Shown here: one piece after another, positions 27,341 through 35,238 of the stretch
How positions within the stretch are numbered: position 1 is the stretch's first letter
How the letters are laid out: every line of letters begins with the position of its first letter
Source of the DNA: Bacillus sp. DNRA2
GTDB taxonomy: Bacteria > Bacillota > Bacilli > Bacillales > Cytobacillaceae
DNA: 64,000 nucleotides
NCBI RefSeq assembly: GCF_012843265.1
Contig: NZ_JABAIT010000022.1
Span: 1-64,000, forward strand
Reading direction: 5' to 3'
Position numbers and translations under genes: made by a program
Notes under the pieces: model-generated
The model's input: only the letters and a program-made list of their open reading frames with translations
The model's database searches: none
What the model was told of the DNA's origin: nothing

Positions 27341-29161
27341 TCATTCTTTTAAATGAAATGGCAGTGTTGCCACGACAATATCCTTTTTCCAAATTAAATA
27401 AAAACGTAAGAAGACCGCTGTTTGGTTATGTAACAATACATGCCACCATTTTTTAGTGATAAACTGCGGCATAAGAATGGTAATAAACGTTCCTTTTGGA
27501 TGGTTCTCAGGTTTATTTAAGTAACTTAATAGTGGTTCTAAAATAGTTCGATACGGAGAATAGATAACATCTAACTTAATTTCCGGATACCATTTCTCCC
27601 AGTGTTCTCTTAAGATTTGTTCCTGTTCACGGTTAAAGACGACAGTAAAGGCTGTAATATCAGTCGCAATCGCTTTGGCATAAACAATAGAGTGGTCAAC
27701 TGTTTTACTAATTCCAGAAATCGGGATTATGACCCGGGTTGGTGGCAAGCCTGTTTCCAATCTTTTATCGAGCTGTAATTGTTCGCCCAGATTAAGGTAA
27801 TGTTCGTTAATTTTTTTATAAACACAAACGAGTATTGGGATGGTAATAATCACCAGCCATGCTCCTGAAGTAAATTTTGCTACTGCAGTAATAATCGTTA
27901 CCAATGCTGTAGTAAATGTGCCTAGAGCAATCGCTGCAATTTCCCAAAAGCGGTGTTTCTCTGCCCATAGTTTTTTGACTAATCCATATTGGCCAATTGT
28001 AAAAGAAAGAAATACCCCAACTGCATATAAAGGAATTAAAGCATGGGTATCTCCTGAAAAGATGATCACCAACAGGGATGCTAGTAAGCTTAACAGGATG
28101 ATTCCATTGGAAAAAACAAGCCGGTCACCACGCGCCGCTAAACTGCGGGGCAAATAACCATCCTTGGCAATGATTGATACAAGTTGTGGAAATCCAGCAA
28201 AGCTAGTATTCGCAGCTAACACTAAAATTAGCATCGTTACAATTTGAAAGAAAAAATAGACAAGCCCGTTTCCGAATACACTTGATGCAATTTGTGATAT
28301 AACAGTTTTGTTTTCAATCGGCGCAATTCCTAATCCAGCTGACAGAAAAGTGATTCCTAGAAACATTGTCCCTAGTAATAGCGACATCCAAATCAAGGTG
28401 GTGGCAGCGTTTTTGGGGCTGTTTGGTCGAAAGGAGGGGACACCGTTACTGATTGCTTCGACACCTGTCATTGCCGAGCATCCTGATGAAAATGCCCTTG
28501 CTAAAATATAAATAAGTCCGGCAGTTGACGTTTGTTTTAGGGTGGTTGGATCTGAATTTTGGACATACCCCAACCAACCATTGGTCAGTAAATGAATTCC
28601 ACCGAATACAAGCAAAATCAGTACTGAAAAAATAAATACATAAGTAGGGTATGCAAAGACTGTCGCTGACTCTCTTATTCCCCTCAAATTTAAAATCATT
28701 AAAATGAGAATAAAGGTGATCGCAAGTTCAACCCTCCATTGAAGTAGAACTGGAAAGGCCGATACTAGGGCAGCCACCCCAGAGGAAATACTAACAGCAA
28801 CGGTAAGGACATAATCAATCATTAACGCTGAGCCAGCTATTAAACTAATATTGGTTCCAACATATTCACGGGCAACGATATAAGCCCCTCCTCCAGCTGG
28901 GAAGGAGAAAATAATATGGCGATAACTGATTGTCACTATCAGCAATAGCCCTAAAATTGTTAGTGAAATTGGGATGGAGTAAAAAAATGCACTAACACTT
29001 AATAATGACAGCACGATAAGGATTTCCTCCGTTGCATAGGCAACAGAAGAGAGAGCATCAGACGAAAAAACTGCTAAAGCCTTCCATTTTGGCAGTTTTT
29101 CTTCTGAAAGCTTTGCGGTCTCCATAGGTTGGCCAATCAAAATTCGTTTTAGCATTGCCAT
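27341..29161 (-). CDS. kimA: KimA-like APC-family potassium importer
   Basis: 606 residues: about 12 membrane helices (to about 450) and a 150-residue cytoplasmic C-terminal domain. It matches B. subtilis KimA (YdaO) closely in length and in the opening (LSSDALSSVAYATEEIL), FSSGCSAMTGVEAISN and the end (PQFITKKWWHVLLHNQTA, KKDIVVATLPFH). KimA is a high-affinity proton/potassium symporter controlled by c-di-AMP. The upstream 300 bases do not show the ydaO-type c-di-AMP riboswitch. A related amino-acid transporter is a less likely alternative. Confidence 0.78.
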   Translation of the reverse strand: MAMLKRILIGQPMETAKLSEEKLPKWKALAVFSSDALSSVAYATEEILIVLSLLSVSAFFYSIPISLTILGLLLIVTISYRHIIFSFPAGGGAYIVAREYVGTNISLIAGSALMIDYVLTVAVSISSGVAALVSAFPVLLQWRVELAITFILILMILNLRGIRESATVFAYPTYVFIFSVLILLVFGGIHLLTNGWLGYVQNSDPTTLKQTSTAGLIYILARAFSSGCSAMTGVEAISNGVPSFRPNSPKNAATTLIWMSLLLGTMFLGITFLSAGLGIAPIENKTVISQIASSVFGNGLVYFFFQIVTMLILVLAANTSFAGFPQLVSIIAKDGYLPRSLAARGDRLVFSNGIILLSLLASLLVIIFSGDTHALIPLYAVGVFLSFTIGQYGLVKKLWAEKHRFWEIAAIALGTFTTALVTIITAVAKFTSGAWLVIITIPILVCVYKKINEHYLNLGEQLQLDKRLETGLPPTRVIIPISGISKTVDHSIVYAKAIATDITAFTVVFNREQEQILREHWEKWYPEIKLDVIYSPYRTILEPLLSYLNKPENHPKGTFITILMPQFITKKWWHVLLHNQTAVFLRFYLIWKKDIVVATLPFHLKE

Positions 29162-29466
29162 GGCAAATAGCCCCCTAAGTTTTAGTAAGGGAGCGAATTC
29201 TTATGTTTTGATGTCGATACAATGTAATTCCCTGTTAATCTGGGAGCGGATAATATTCTGGGAATTTGGATTCTAGTCATGAGAAGAATCGCCCCAAATA
29301 TCCTGTTTATTTTTATATTTTAATATAATATTACTCCCGAATAGTCATAATGTAAATGAAGAAAAAACTCGTTTTTACAGTCAATTTTCTCGGAAAGGTT
29401 GCAGTAATAAATATCCACATGTAAACTGAACATATTGGGCTTAAAAATAAACTTATAGGTGATAGA
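29162..29466. other. Divergent intergenic region between kimA-like and dedA genes
   Basis: The kimA-side leader contains AATTCCC / GGGAATT (about 29226 and 29259) and repeated GGGAGCG words (29189 and 29244), which could fold. None of the conserved blocks of the c-di-AMP (ydaO/yuaA) or Mg2+ (M-box) riboswitches is visible. No small ORF with an SD was found. Confidence 0.4.
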
Positions 29467-30066
29467 ATGAAGGATTTTATTTTAACAATCTTGATGGCGT
29501 TGACAGATTTGGGGTACCTTGGCATCGCACTTGGCTTAATGATTGAAATAATTCCAAGTGAAATCGTGCTTGGCTATGGTGGATATATGATTTCACTTGG
29601 TAAAATATCGTGGTTTGGAGCAGTGCTTGCTGGAACAATTGGTGGTACTCTGGCGCAACTGTTTTTATACTGGCTAGGTTATTATGGTGGAAGACCAGTT
29701 TTGGAGAAATACGGTAAATATATATTAATAAATAAAAAACACATTGATATAGCTGAGAAATGGTTTGAGAAATACGGAACAGGGGTCATTTTTTCTGCAA
29801 GATTTATTCCGGTTGTTCGGCATGCCATTTCGATTCCAGCCGGTATTGCCAAGATGTCTCCAGTTAAATTTACTACTTTTACAGTTGCGGCAATTATTCC
29901 TTGGACGATTTTGTTTTTGTATTTAGGGACTGTCTTAGGAAGCAACTGGGCAGATATTAAGGAGTTTGCACAGCCGTATGTTATGCCTGCAATTATTGGT
30001 GCAGTCGTACTGGGAGTAATCTATTTCCTTGTCAAAAGAAAAGTCAATGTTAATCCAATTCAATAA
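29467..30066 (+). CDS. DedA-family membrane protein
   Basis: 199 residues with the SNARE-associated/VTT fold: membrane helices flank a re-entrant segment, with the conserved E-x3-P (EIIPSEIVLGYGG) and F-x-x-R-x3-P-x3-R (FSARFIPVVRHAISIPAGIAKM) motifs. DedA proteins are lipid-carrier or phospholipid flippase-like transporters needed for envelope integrity. Monocistronic between two strong hairpins; the SD is AGGTGA. Confidence 0.9.
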   Translation: MKDFILTILMALTDLGYLGIALGLMIEIIPSEIVLGYGGYMISLGKISWFGAVLAGTIGGTLAQLFLYWLGYYGGRPVLEKYGKYILINKKHIDIAEKWFEKYGTGVIFSARFIPVVRHAISIPAGIAKMSPVKFTTFTVAAIIPWTILFLYLGTVLGSNWADIKEFAQPYVMPAIIGAVVLGVIYFLVKRKVNVNPIQ

Positions 30067-30110
30067 TAAGAAAGAGGCTGTCTCATGATGAGACAGCCTC
30101 TTTCTTATTA
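30066..30110. terminator. Strong bidirectional terminator
   Basis: An almost perfect palindrome of about 44 bases (AATAAGAAAGAGGCTGTCTC and its complement around ATGAT) between convergent genes. Confidence 0.92.
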
Positions 30111-30112
30111 TG

Positions 30113-30658
30113 CTAGACAATGTTTGCTTTAAAACCAGATGCTTTAGGGATAATGACTGATAACATTGTTCCTTTGTCTTGTTGGCTGACAATCTCGATT
30201 TTGCCTTTCATAGAATCAATGATATCAGAGGTTGGTAATACACTCTTTAACTTTTTAACTTGTTCATTATTCATGATTTTCCCGTTATGTTCAATGACAA
30301 TTAAAATCGATGAAAGCATTTCATGGACTGCGATTTCAACACTTCCGTTTTGAGAAGCATCGAGACCACTTTTTACCAGATTGAGCAGGGCAAGATGGAA
30401 CTTGTTCCGGTTACCTTTAATGAAGGTAATGTTTTCTAGAGTCGAGTAAAACTTAATATGAATATCTGAATGAGTAGACGTTGAGTGAACAGATTTGATT
30501 ACTGTACCTAGCTCTTCGTTAATATCAAGAAGACTTTGATCATTCATTGATGTTTTAGCATAAAGCCGTTTTTTTCTTTTTATAATAAAAAATGTTATGA
30601 ACATAAAAAATGCTAGAAATAACCATAATTCAATGATAATCTGCGTTAATACATTCAA
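30113..30658 (-). CDS. Membrane-anchored degenerate histidine-kinase-like ATPase protein
   Basis: 181 residues from TTG with a strong SD (AAGGAGG). One N-terminal membrane helix (about 8-27) is followed by a HATPase_c-like region: an N-box-like ALLNLVKSGLDAS, a G1-like IEHNGKIMN in place of DxGxG, and a terminal GTMLSVIIP. There is no DHp His box. The catalytic Asp of G1 is absent, so ATP binding and kinase activity are doubtful. It may be a decoy or regulatory remnant of a sporulation-type kinase. No partner regulator is nearby. Confidence 0.65.
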   Translation of the reverse strand: MNVLTQIIIELWLFLAFFMFITFFIIKRKKRLYAKTSMNDQSLLDINEELGTVIKSVHSTSTHSDIHIKFYSTLENITFIKGNRNKFHLALLNLVKSGLDASQNGSVEIAVHEMLSSILIVIEHNGKIMNNEQVKKLKSVLPTSDIIDSMKGKIEIVSQQDKGTMLSVIIPKASGFKANIV

Positions 30659-30815
30659 TTATGATGACCTCCTTAAAAAATTGATTACAATTAAGACCAT
30701 TATAATTGTAATCAGCAAAGATTTCTGTCAACAAAGTCACATTCTTGTAAAAAAATATACGAATAATGTTCAAAAAATACCGACAAAAAAACGGATGACT
30801 CATAAAAGTCAACCG

Positions 30816-32171
30816 TTAAAGAATTACTTCAGATTCAGTTATTTTAATTGGTTGGGAGGATTCAGTTTCCTTTACTGTGGGAAGCTTAGAAATCTCAACA
30901 TATTTAATATGGTGCTCTTCCATTTCCTTTATCTTAAAGGAGTATTGTTCGAATTTTACGCTATCGCCTTCTTTGGCTTCGTAATTCTCGGTAAGAATCC
31001 AGCCTCCGATTGTGTCGACATCTTCGTCATCAATATCGAGTCCCAACAAATCATTCACTTCGCTTACTAACACTTTGGCATCGACGACATAATGGTCGTC
31101 GTTTAGCTTTTGAACCATTGGAACCTCATCCATATCGAATTCATCACGAATTTCGCCAACGATTTCCTCTAATATATCTTCAACCGTAACTAATCCTGAA
31201 GTGCCACCATATTCATCCATTAAGATTGCCAAATGAATCCGATCCTTTTGCATTTTTACAAGTAAATCATGAATTGGTATCGAATCAATCACACGGATAA
31301 TCGGTCGAATATAAGAAGCAAGAGTTCGATTAGCAATGCTTTGATTGGTAATGATATCGGTCATAATTTCTTTTATATTTACCATCCCGATAATATGGTC
31401 TTTATCCCCGTCGATAATAGGGTAGCGGGTGAATTTTTCAATTTGCGCAATCTTAAGGAAGGTCTCTAACGTATCATCCTTGGATAGTGAGATAATCTCT
31501 GTCCGAGGGACCATAATTTCCTTGGCGATGCGATTATCAAATTCAAAAATTTTATTTACATACTTAAACTCTGATTGGTTAATTTCACCACTTTTATAGC
31601 TTTCTGACAAAATGATACGAAGTTCTTCTTCGGTATGGGCCAATTCATGCTCAGATACTTGTTTTAAGCCAAACATTCTGGTGGTAACCCGAGCTGCACC
31701 ATTAAGTGCCCAAATAAATGGATACATCACCTTATAGAACAAGATTAATGGTCTTGCCGCAGCCAGACTGACAAATTCGGCTTTTTGAATGGCTAAAGTT
31801 TTCGGTGCCAGTTCTCCTACTACAACATGCAAGAAAGTTACAACTGAAAAAGCAATGACAAGTGCAACCACGTGTGTAATGGAGTTCGGAATATTGATGC
31901 CTTGAAGCAACGGACTGATTAAATGCTCTACAGTAGGTTCACCTAGCCAACCTAATCCAAGCGCTGTCACAGTAATTCCTAATTGACATGCCGATAAATA
32001 CTCATCCAAATTCGTGATGATTTTTTTGGTAACAATAGCATTCTTGTTTCCTTCTTCAATTAATTGGTCAATTCGAGAACTTCGAATTCTGATTATGGCA
32101 AATTCACTTGCCACAAAAAATGCCGTTAAAGCAATTAAAATGGCTATTAAAACCAAGTTTAATATGTCCAA
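30816..32171 (-). CDS. yhdP: CorC/HlyC-family protein with DUF21 and CBS domains (YhdP-like)
   Basis: 451 residues from TTG 32171, which AAGGGA precedes by 8 bases; the longer frame lacks an SD. N-terminal DUF21 membrane domain (about 1-190), a CBS pair (about 210-330, VPRTEIISLSKDD) and a C-terminal CorC_HlyC domain (about 345-430). These proteins are implicated in Mg2+ efflux/homeostasis; the 'hemolysin' name is historical. A merR gene lies just upstream in the same direction, as in the yhdP-yhdQ order. Confidence 0.88.
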   Translation of the reverse strand: MDILNLVLIAILIALTAFFVASEFAIIRIRSSRIDQLIEEGNKNAIVTKKIITNLDEYLSACQLGITVTALGLGWLGEPTVEHLISPLLQGINIPNSITHVVALVIAFSVVTFLHVVVGELAPKTLAIQKAEFVSLAAARPLILFYKVMYPFIWALNGAARVTTRMFGLKQVSEHELAHTEEELRIILSESYKSGEINQSEFKYVNKIFEFDNRIAKEIMVPRTEIISLSKDDTLETFLKIAQIEKFTRYPIIDGDKDHIIGMVNIKEIMTDIITNQSIANRTLASYIRPIIRVIDSIPIHDLLVKMQKDRIHLAILMDEYGGTSGLVTVEDILEEIVGEIRDEFDMDEVPMVQKLNDDHYVVDAKVLVSEVNDLLGLDIDDEDVDTIGGWILTENYEAKEGDSVKFEQYSFKIKEMEEHHIKYVEISKLPTVKETESSQPIKITESEVIL

Positions 32172-32231
32172 ATAATTTCCCTTAGCTCGCAACTTTTACG
32201 AGTAAGGAGTCACCTCCCAGTAAGTAAAAAA

Positions 32232-32653
32232 TTAACTTGTAAAACTTAAGACAGATTGCATTAAAGCTGAGCTTTCCTTTGTGAGCTTTTTGGATAAGTC
32301 GTTTTTTTGCTGCTCTTCAAGTTGGTCCAATAAGGGTAAAATCGCAGAAATTTCCGAACGGAGCTGTTGAATTTGCTTAGTTACCTCATCAACATGTTTT
32401 TCAACTTCAGAGCTTTTGAGCTCCTGAGATTTATTGAGGTCTAGCTTTCTCTTAATCTCATCCAGCGGTAAGTGTATTTTTTTGCACTCATCAATAAACT
32501 TCAAGTCGTAAATAGCTTGTTCGCTGTACATTCGGTAATTTGATTTAGACCGTTCAGCTTTTAATATTCCCAAGCTAGTGTAATAGTCAATGGTTCTTTT
32601 GGAAACGTTCGCAAGAAGTGCTAGTTCACCGATACGATAGAATGCCCCATCAT
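32232..32653 (-). pseudogene. MerR-family regulator with a one-base frameshift next to its start
   Basis: Residues from YRIGELALLANVSKRTIDYY through to the C-terminal coiled coil are encoded in one frame (MerR HTH, then LGILKAERSKSNYRMYSEQA). That frame has no start codon after its upstream TGA. ATGATG with SD AGGGGTG sits in another frame at 32648-32653. One extra G in the run at 32645-32648 would join them as M-M-G-A-F-Y-R-I-G-E-L. As written, the only in-frame start (TTG 32573) makes a 113-residue product without the HTH. Either a recent frameshift or a homopolymer sequencing error. Effector unknown; no CueR-type C-terminal Cys pair is visible. Confidence 0.75.
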
Positions 32654-32793
32654 ATCACCCCTAAATTATAAATTATTAATATTATAGATGAAATGAAACT
32701 GTACAGTCAAACGTTCCACTTTTCAAAGGATGTTATTCATAGTTTATGATAAAAAAAGATTAATATGATGAAGGACTAGCAAAATTTTAAATA

Positions 32794-32977
32794 AAATTGT
32801 TTTAAGCATGCATGTTGCTTTCCGCTGCAGGTACTTCGCTTTCCGCGGGGCTAGTTGGGAGCCTCCTCGGCGCATTCGCGCCTGTGGGGTCTCCCATACC
32901 AGCTACTCCCGCAGGAGTCTTCGTGCCTTCCGCTCCAATCAACATTCAAAAAACAACACTAATCATTAACATAGCAT
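32794..32977 (-). repeat. Palindromic repeat element, copy 3 (decayed ends)
   Basis: Same element in minus orientation. The core from about 32811 to 32945 is well preserved (GTTGCTTTCCGCTGCAGG ... CGCTCCAATCAAC). Both terminal inverted repeats have decayed (AAATTGTTTTAAG on the left, TTAACATAGCAT on the right), with one base lost. The base change in its middle GACCCC segment is not matched in the first arm, which shows that the first and third arms are the paired ones. It occupies most of the merR-GNAT intergenic region. Confidence 0.82.
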
Positions 32978-33012
32978 TAAAAAAAGCATCGGTTAGTGAT
33001 TCCGATGCTTTA
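32977..33012 (-). terminator. Terminator of the GNAT gene
   Basis: AAAGCATCGG / CCGATGCTTT 10-bp stem, 9-base loop, with a run of A on the plus strand (T tract for the minus strand). Confidence 0.85.
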
Positions 33013-33022
33013 GGCTTGTTGA

Positions 33023-33571
33023 TTAATTTAATTTGGACCATTCTTTGCGGAGCATGCTGTAGACGATTAAATTATGGTAGTTGTAATGCAACCTTTCACC
33101 ATCTCTGATGATGCCTTCCTTTGTAAACCCTAGTCTTTCGGGGATTGCGCGACTTTTAATATTTTGTTGGCCGCAGCGAATTTCAATCCGATTTAAACCA
33201 AGTTCAAAAAAAGCATAATAGAGGAGAGCCTGAACGGATCTTGACATGATCCCGTATCCTTGTGCACTCTCGGCAAGGAAATACCCCATACTTGTTTGTG
33301 AGTTATACCAATCAATTTGATGTAAGCCGATTGAGCCAACCAAAGCACCTTTAAAGCGAATTCCAGCTTGAAAGCCACTGTTATCAGCAAATTGCTTTAA
33401 CCAATTAGGAATAATGGAATGATATTGAATGGGAGATGACATATTGTCCACCCAAGGTAGCCATCTCCGCAAGTGCTCGCGATTTCGATCAACAAGTAAA
33501 TACAATTCTTCGGCATGATGGATTTGAAATAATTGGAGTTCAATCTCATGATCTACTTTTAAAGTAAACAT
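33023..33571 (-). CDS. RimJ/RimL-type GNAT N-acetyltransferase
   Basis: 182 residues with the GNAT fold. The acetyl-CoA loop region is GYFLAESAQGYGIMSRSVQALL, followed by ELGLNRIEIRCGQQNIKSRAIPERLGF, typical of ribosomal-protein-serine acetyltransferases (YdaF-like). It transfers acetyl groups from acetyl-CoA to an amine; the target is unknown. The SD is AAGGAG. Confidence 0.88.
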   Translation of the reverse strand: MFTLKVDHEIELQLFQIHHAEELYLLVDRNREHLRRWLPWVDNMSSPIQYHSIIPNWLKQFADNSGFQAGIRFKGALVGSIGLHQIDWYNSQTSMGYFLAESAQGYGIMSRSVQALLYYAFFELGLNRIEIRCGQQNIKSRAIPERLGFTKEGIIRDGERLHYNYHNLIVYSMLRKEWSKLN

Positions 33572-33595
33572 CTTTAACTCCTTTATTACAGAATT

Positions 33596-34738
33596 TCACG
33601 ATTCTTTTTTTACTGCAGCAATTGGCAGTGTAATGATAAAGTTTGTTTGTTCAGGTATGGACTGACACGTTAATGTGCCCTTGTGTTTTTCAATAATTTC
33701 ACGGCAAACAAATAAACCGAGTCCGGTACCAAGTTTTTTGGTTGTCACAAACGGTTCGAATATAGTGTTTAATTGTTGTTCTGGGATCATAGGACCATTA
33801 TTTGAAATGAGAACTTTTATACAATTGTTTTCAATTCGATAACATTTGATTTGGATGGTTGGGTCATCTCGATATTGACTCAAAACATCAAGAGCATTAA
33901 AGATAATATTAATAAATACTTGACGGATTTCATCAGCATAACCAAAAAGGTATATAACCCCTGCTAAATTTAGGTTATTTAAAACCTTTACCTTACTATC
34001 CAATATACTTGGATAAAGGAAGGATATTACTTCCTCAACCAGTTCATTCAAAGAAAAAATAACCTTTTCTTTGCCAATTACTTCTTTTTTTGAAAGTAGT
34101 AAGAATTGCGATATTCTAAAATTGAGCTGTTCAAGCTCGTTTGAAATGATGTCCAAATATTTCATTTCGTCATGTTCAGCTTTTAATAATTGAATAAATC
34201 CCTGAATCGATGTAAGCGGATTCCTAAATTCGTGCACAAAACTAGAAGTCATTTGACCTAGTAAGGTTAGGCGATCTTGGTGAGTTGAATCAATAAAATT
34301 ATTTTTTTCCTCAATTATTCTATCCTTGGCTTCAGTGTAATACGTTACTGCGTAGTAAGTGAATTTATCAAAGTAATTATTAATTTCGTTTATGAGGTTT
34401 TTAAGTACGCCCCATTCAATTTGCAGATTCATTAAATATTGGGAAAGTACGGAACGACCAACATTGACGTTATAAACAAAATCGCCGATATTACTGTTGG
34501 CCTGAACTCGTTCTTTTCCTACATTTATGGCAATTACCTTCATATATGAGTCCAATTCATCGACGGACATGGTTAGCATTTTAAGAATTGTATTGTAAAT
34601 TAATTCGCGATTCTGTCTTACCTTTTCCTTAAAAGGGTCCTCTGCTGAAGCATGTAGTCTGTTTTCCCATTCGACAAAAATGTTATCTTTTTGATCTATT
34701 AAAAAATCAAGGAGTCTATTTTTTGGAGTAGCAATCAT
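33596..34738 (-). CDS. Cytoplasmic sporulation-type histidine kinase with RsbR-like N-terminal domain
   Basis: 380 residues and no membrane segment. Residues 1-150 are helical and resemble RsbRD/globin-like sensor domains (LLDFLIDQKDNIFVEWENRL, YNVNVGRSVLSQYLMNLQIEW). HisKA follows, with the acceptor His in SSFVHEFRNPLTSIQGFIQLL, then HATPase_c (NIIFNALDVL, SNNGPMIPEQ, GTGLGLFVCREIIEKH). The kinase core matches the orphan phosphorelay kinases of Bacillus. No response regulator is adjacent; the signal is unknown. Confidence 0.82.
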   Translation of the reverse strand: MIATPKNRLLDFLIDQKDNIFVEWENRLHASAEDPFKEKVRQNRELIYNTILKMLTMSVDELDSYMKVIAINVGKERVQANSNIGDFVYNVNVGRSVLSQYLMNLQIEWGVLKNLINEINNYFDKFTYYAVTYYTEAKDRIIEEKNNFIDSTHQDRLTLLGQMTSSFVHEFRNPLTSIQGFIQLLKAEHDEMKYLDIISNELEQLNFRISQFLLLSKKEVIGKEKVIFSLNELVEEVISFLYPSILDSKVKVLNNLNLAGVIYLFGYADEIRQVFINIIFNALDVLSQYRDDPTIQIKCYRIENNCIKVLISNNGPMIPEQQLNTIFEPFVTTKKLGTGLGLFVCREIIEKHKGTLTCQSIPEQTNFIITLPIAAVKKES

Positions 34739-34921
34739 TGTTCAAGTATCACCATTCTTCCTTCATAAATCCACATTAAAGAAGTATTCGATTCAAAAAG
34801 ACAAAATCCTTTGAATTTTTTAAAAAATATAAAAATATTTCTCTATATTCATTATTTTTATGATAACAGAGTAAGTTTGAATAATAGGTGAACTTTGCTC
34901 AGCAAATTTAGAAAATCGTGA

Positions 34922-34973
34922 AGATTATCATTCTCAATAAAATTCATTTGCGTTATAATGAGAACAGTTATCA
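34922..34973 (+). promoter_or_regulatory. feo promoter with two Fur-type boxes
   Basis: TTCTCA (34931-34936) and TATAAT (34954-34959) with 17-base spacing form the promoter. Two 7-1-7 Fur-like sites overlap it: TGAGAAT-G-ATAATCT (minus strand, 34922-34936) across the -35, and TGAGAAC-A-GTTATCA (34959-34973) just past the -10. Each matches TGATAAT-N-ATTATCA at 11 of 14 positions. This predicts iron repression of feoAB. Confidence 0.7.
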
Positions 34974-35010
34974 ACAAATACGCTTTTTTCATATAGATGA
35001 GGTGGATAAT

Positions 35011-35238
35011 ATGCTTGGACAGTTAAAGGCCGGTGAAAAGGGAAAAATTATGGATCTAGGTGGTGCAGACCGTTTAGTAAGACGCCGTTTAATGGATTTA
35101 GGTATTACAAATGGATCTGAAATTTGTATTAAATGTATTATGCCATTTGGTGGTCCTGTAATGGTCGAATCTTGTGGCCAATGTGTTGGCATTCGCAGGA
35201 AAGAGGCCTTTCAAATTAAAATAGAGAGGGTCATATAA
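35011..35238 (+). CDS. feoA: FeoA ferrous iron transport accessory protein
   Basis: 75 residues from ATG 35011, preceded by GAGGTGG; the longer upstream frame lacks an SD. It has the SH3-like FeoA fold (LKAGEKGKIMDLGG, RRRLMDLGITNGSEI, GGPVMVE). It has three cysteines and ends with basic residues. It abuts feoB with no gap and helps FeoB-driven Fe2+ uptake. Confidence 0.93.
   Translation: MLGQLKAGEKGKIMDLGGADRLVRRRLMDLGITNGSEICIKCIMPFGGPVMVESCGQCVGIRRKEAFQIKIERVI

Noticed and set aside
29162-29340. c-di-AMP (ydaO) or M-box riboswitch in front of the KimA-like gene
   Set aside because: The conserved sequence blocks of these classes are not visible; only generic inverted repeats were found.
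30597-31070. Plus-strand 157-codon frame
   Set aside because: No SD; it crosses an intergenic region and the antisense of the CorC gene, and the amino-acid composition is not protein-like.
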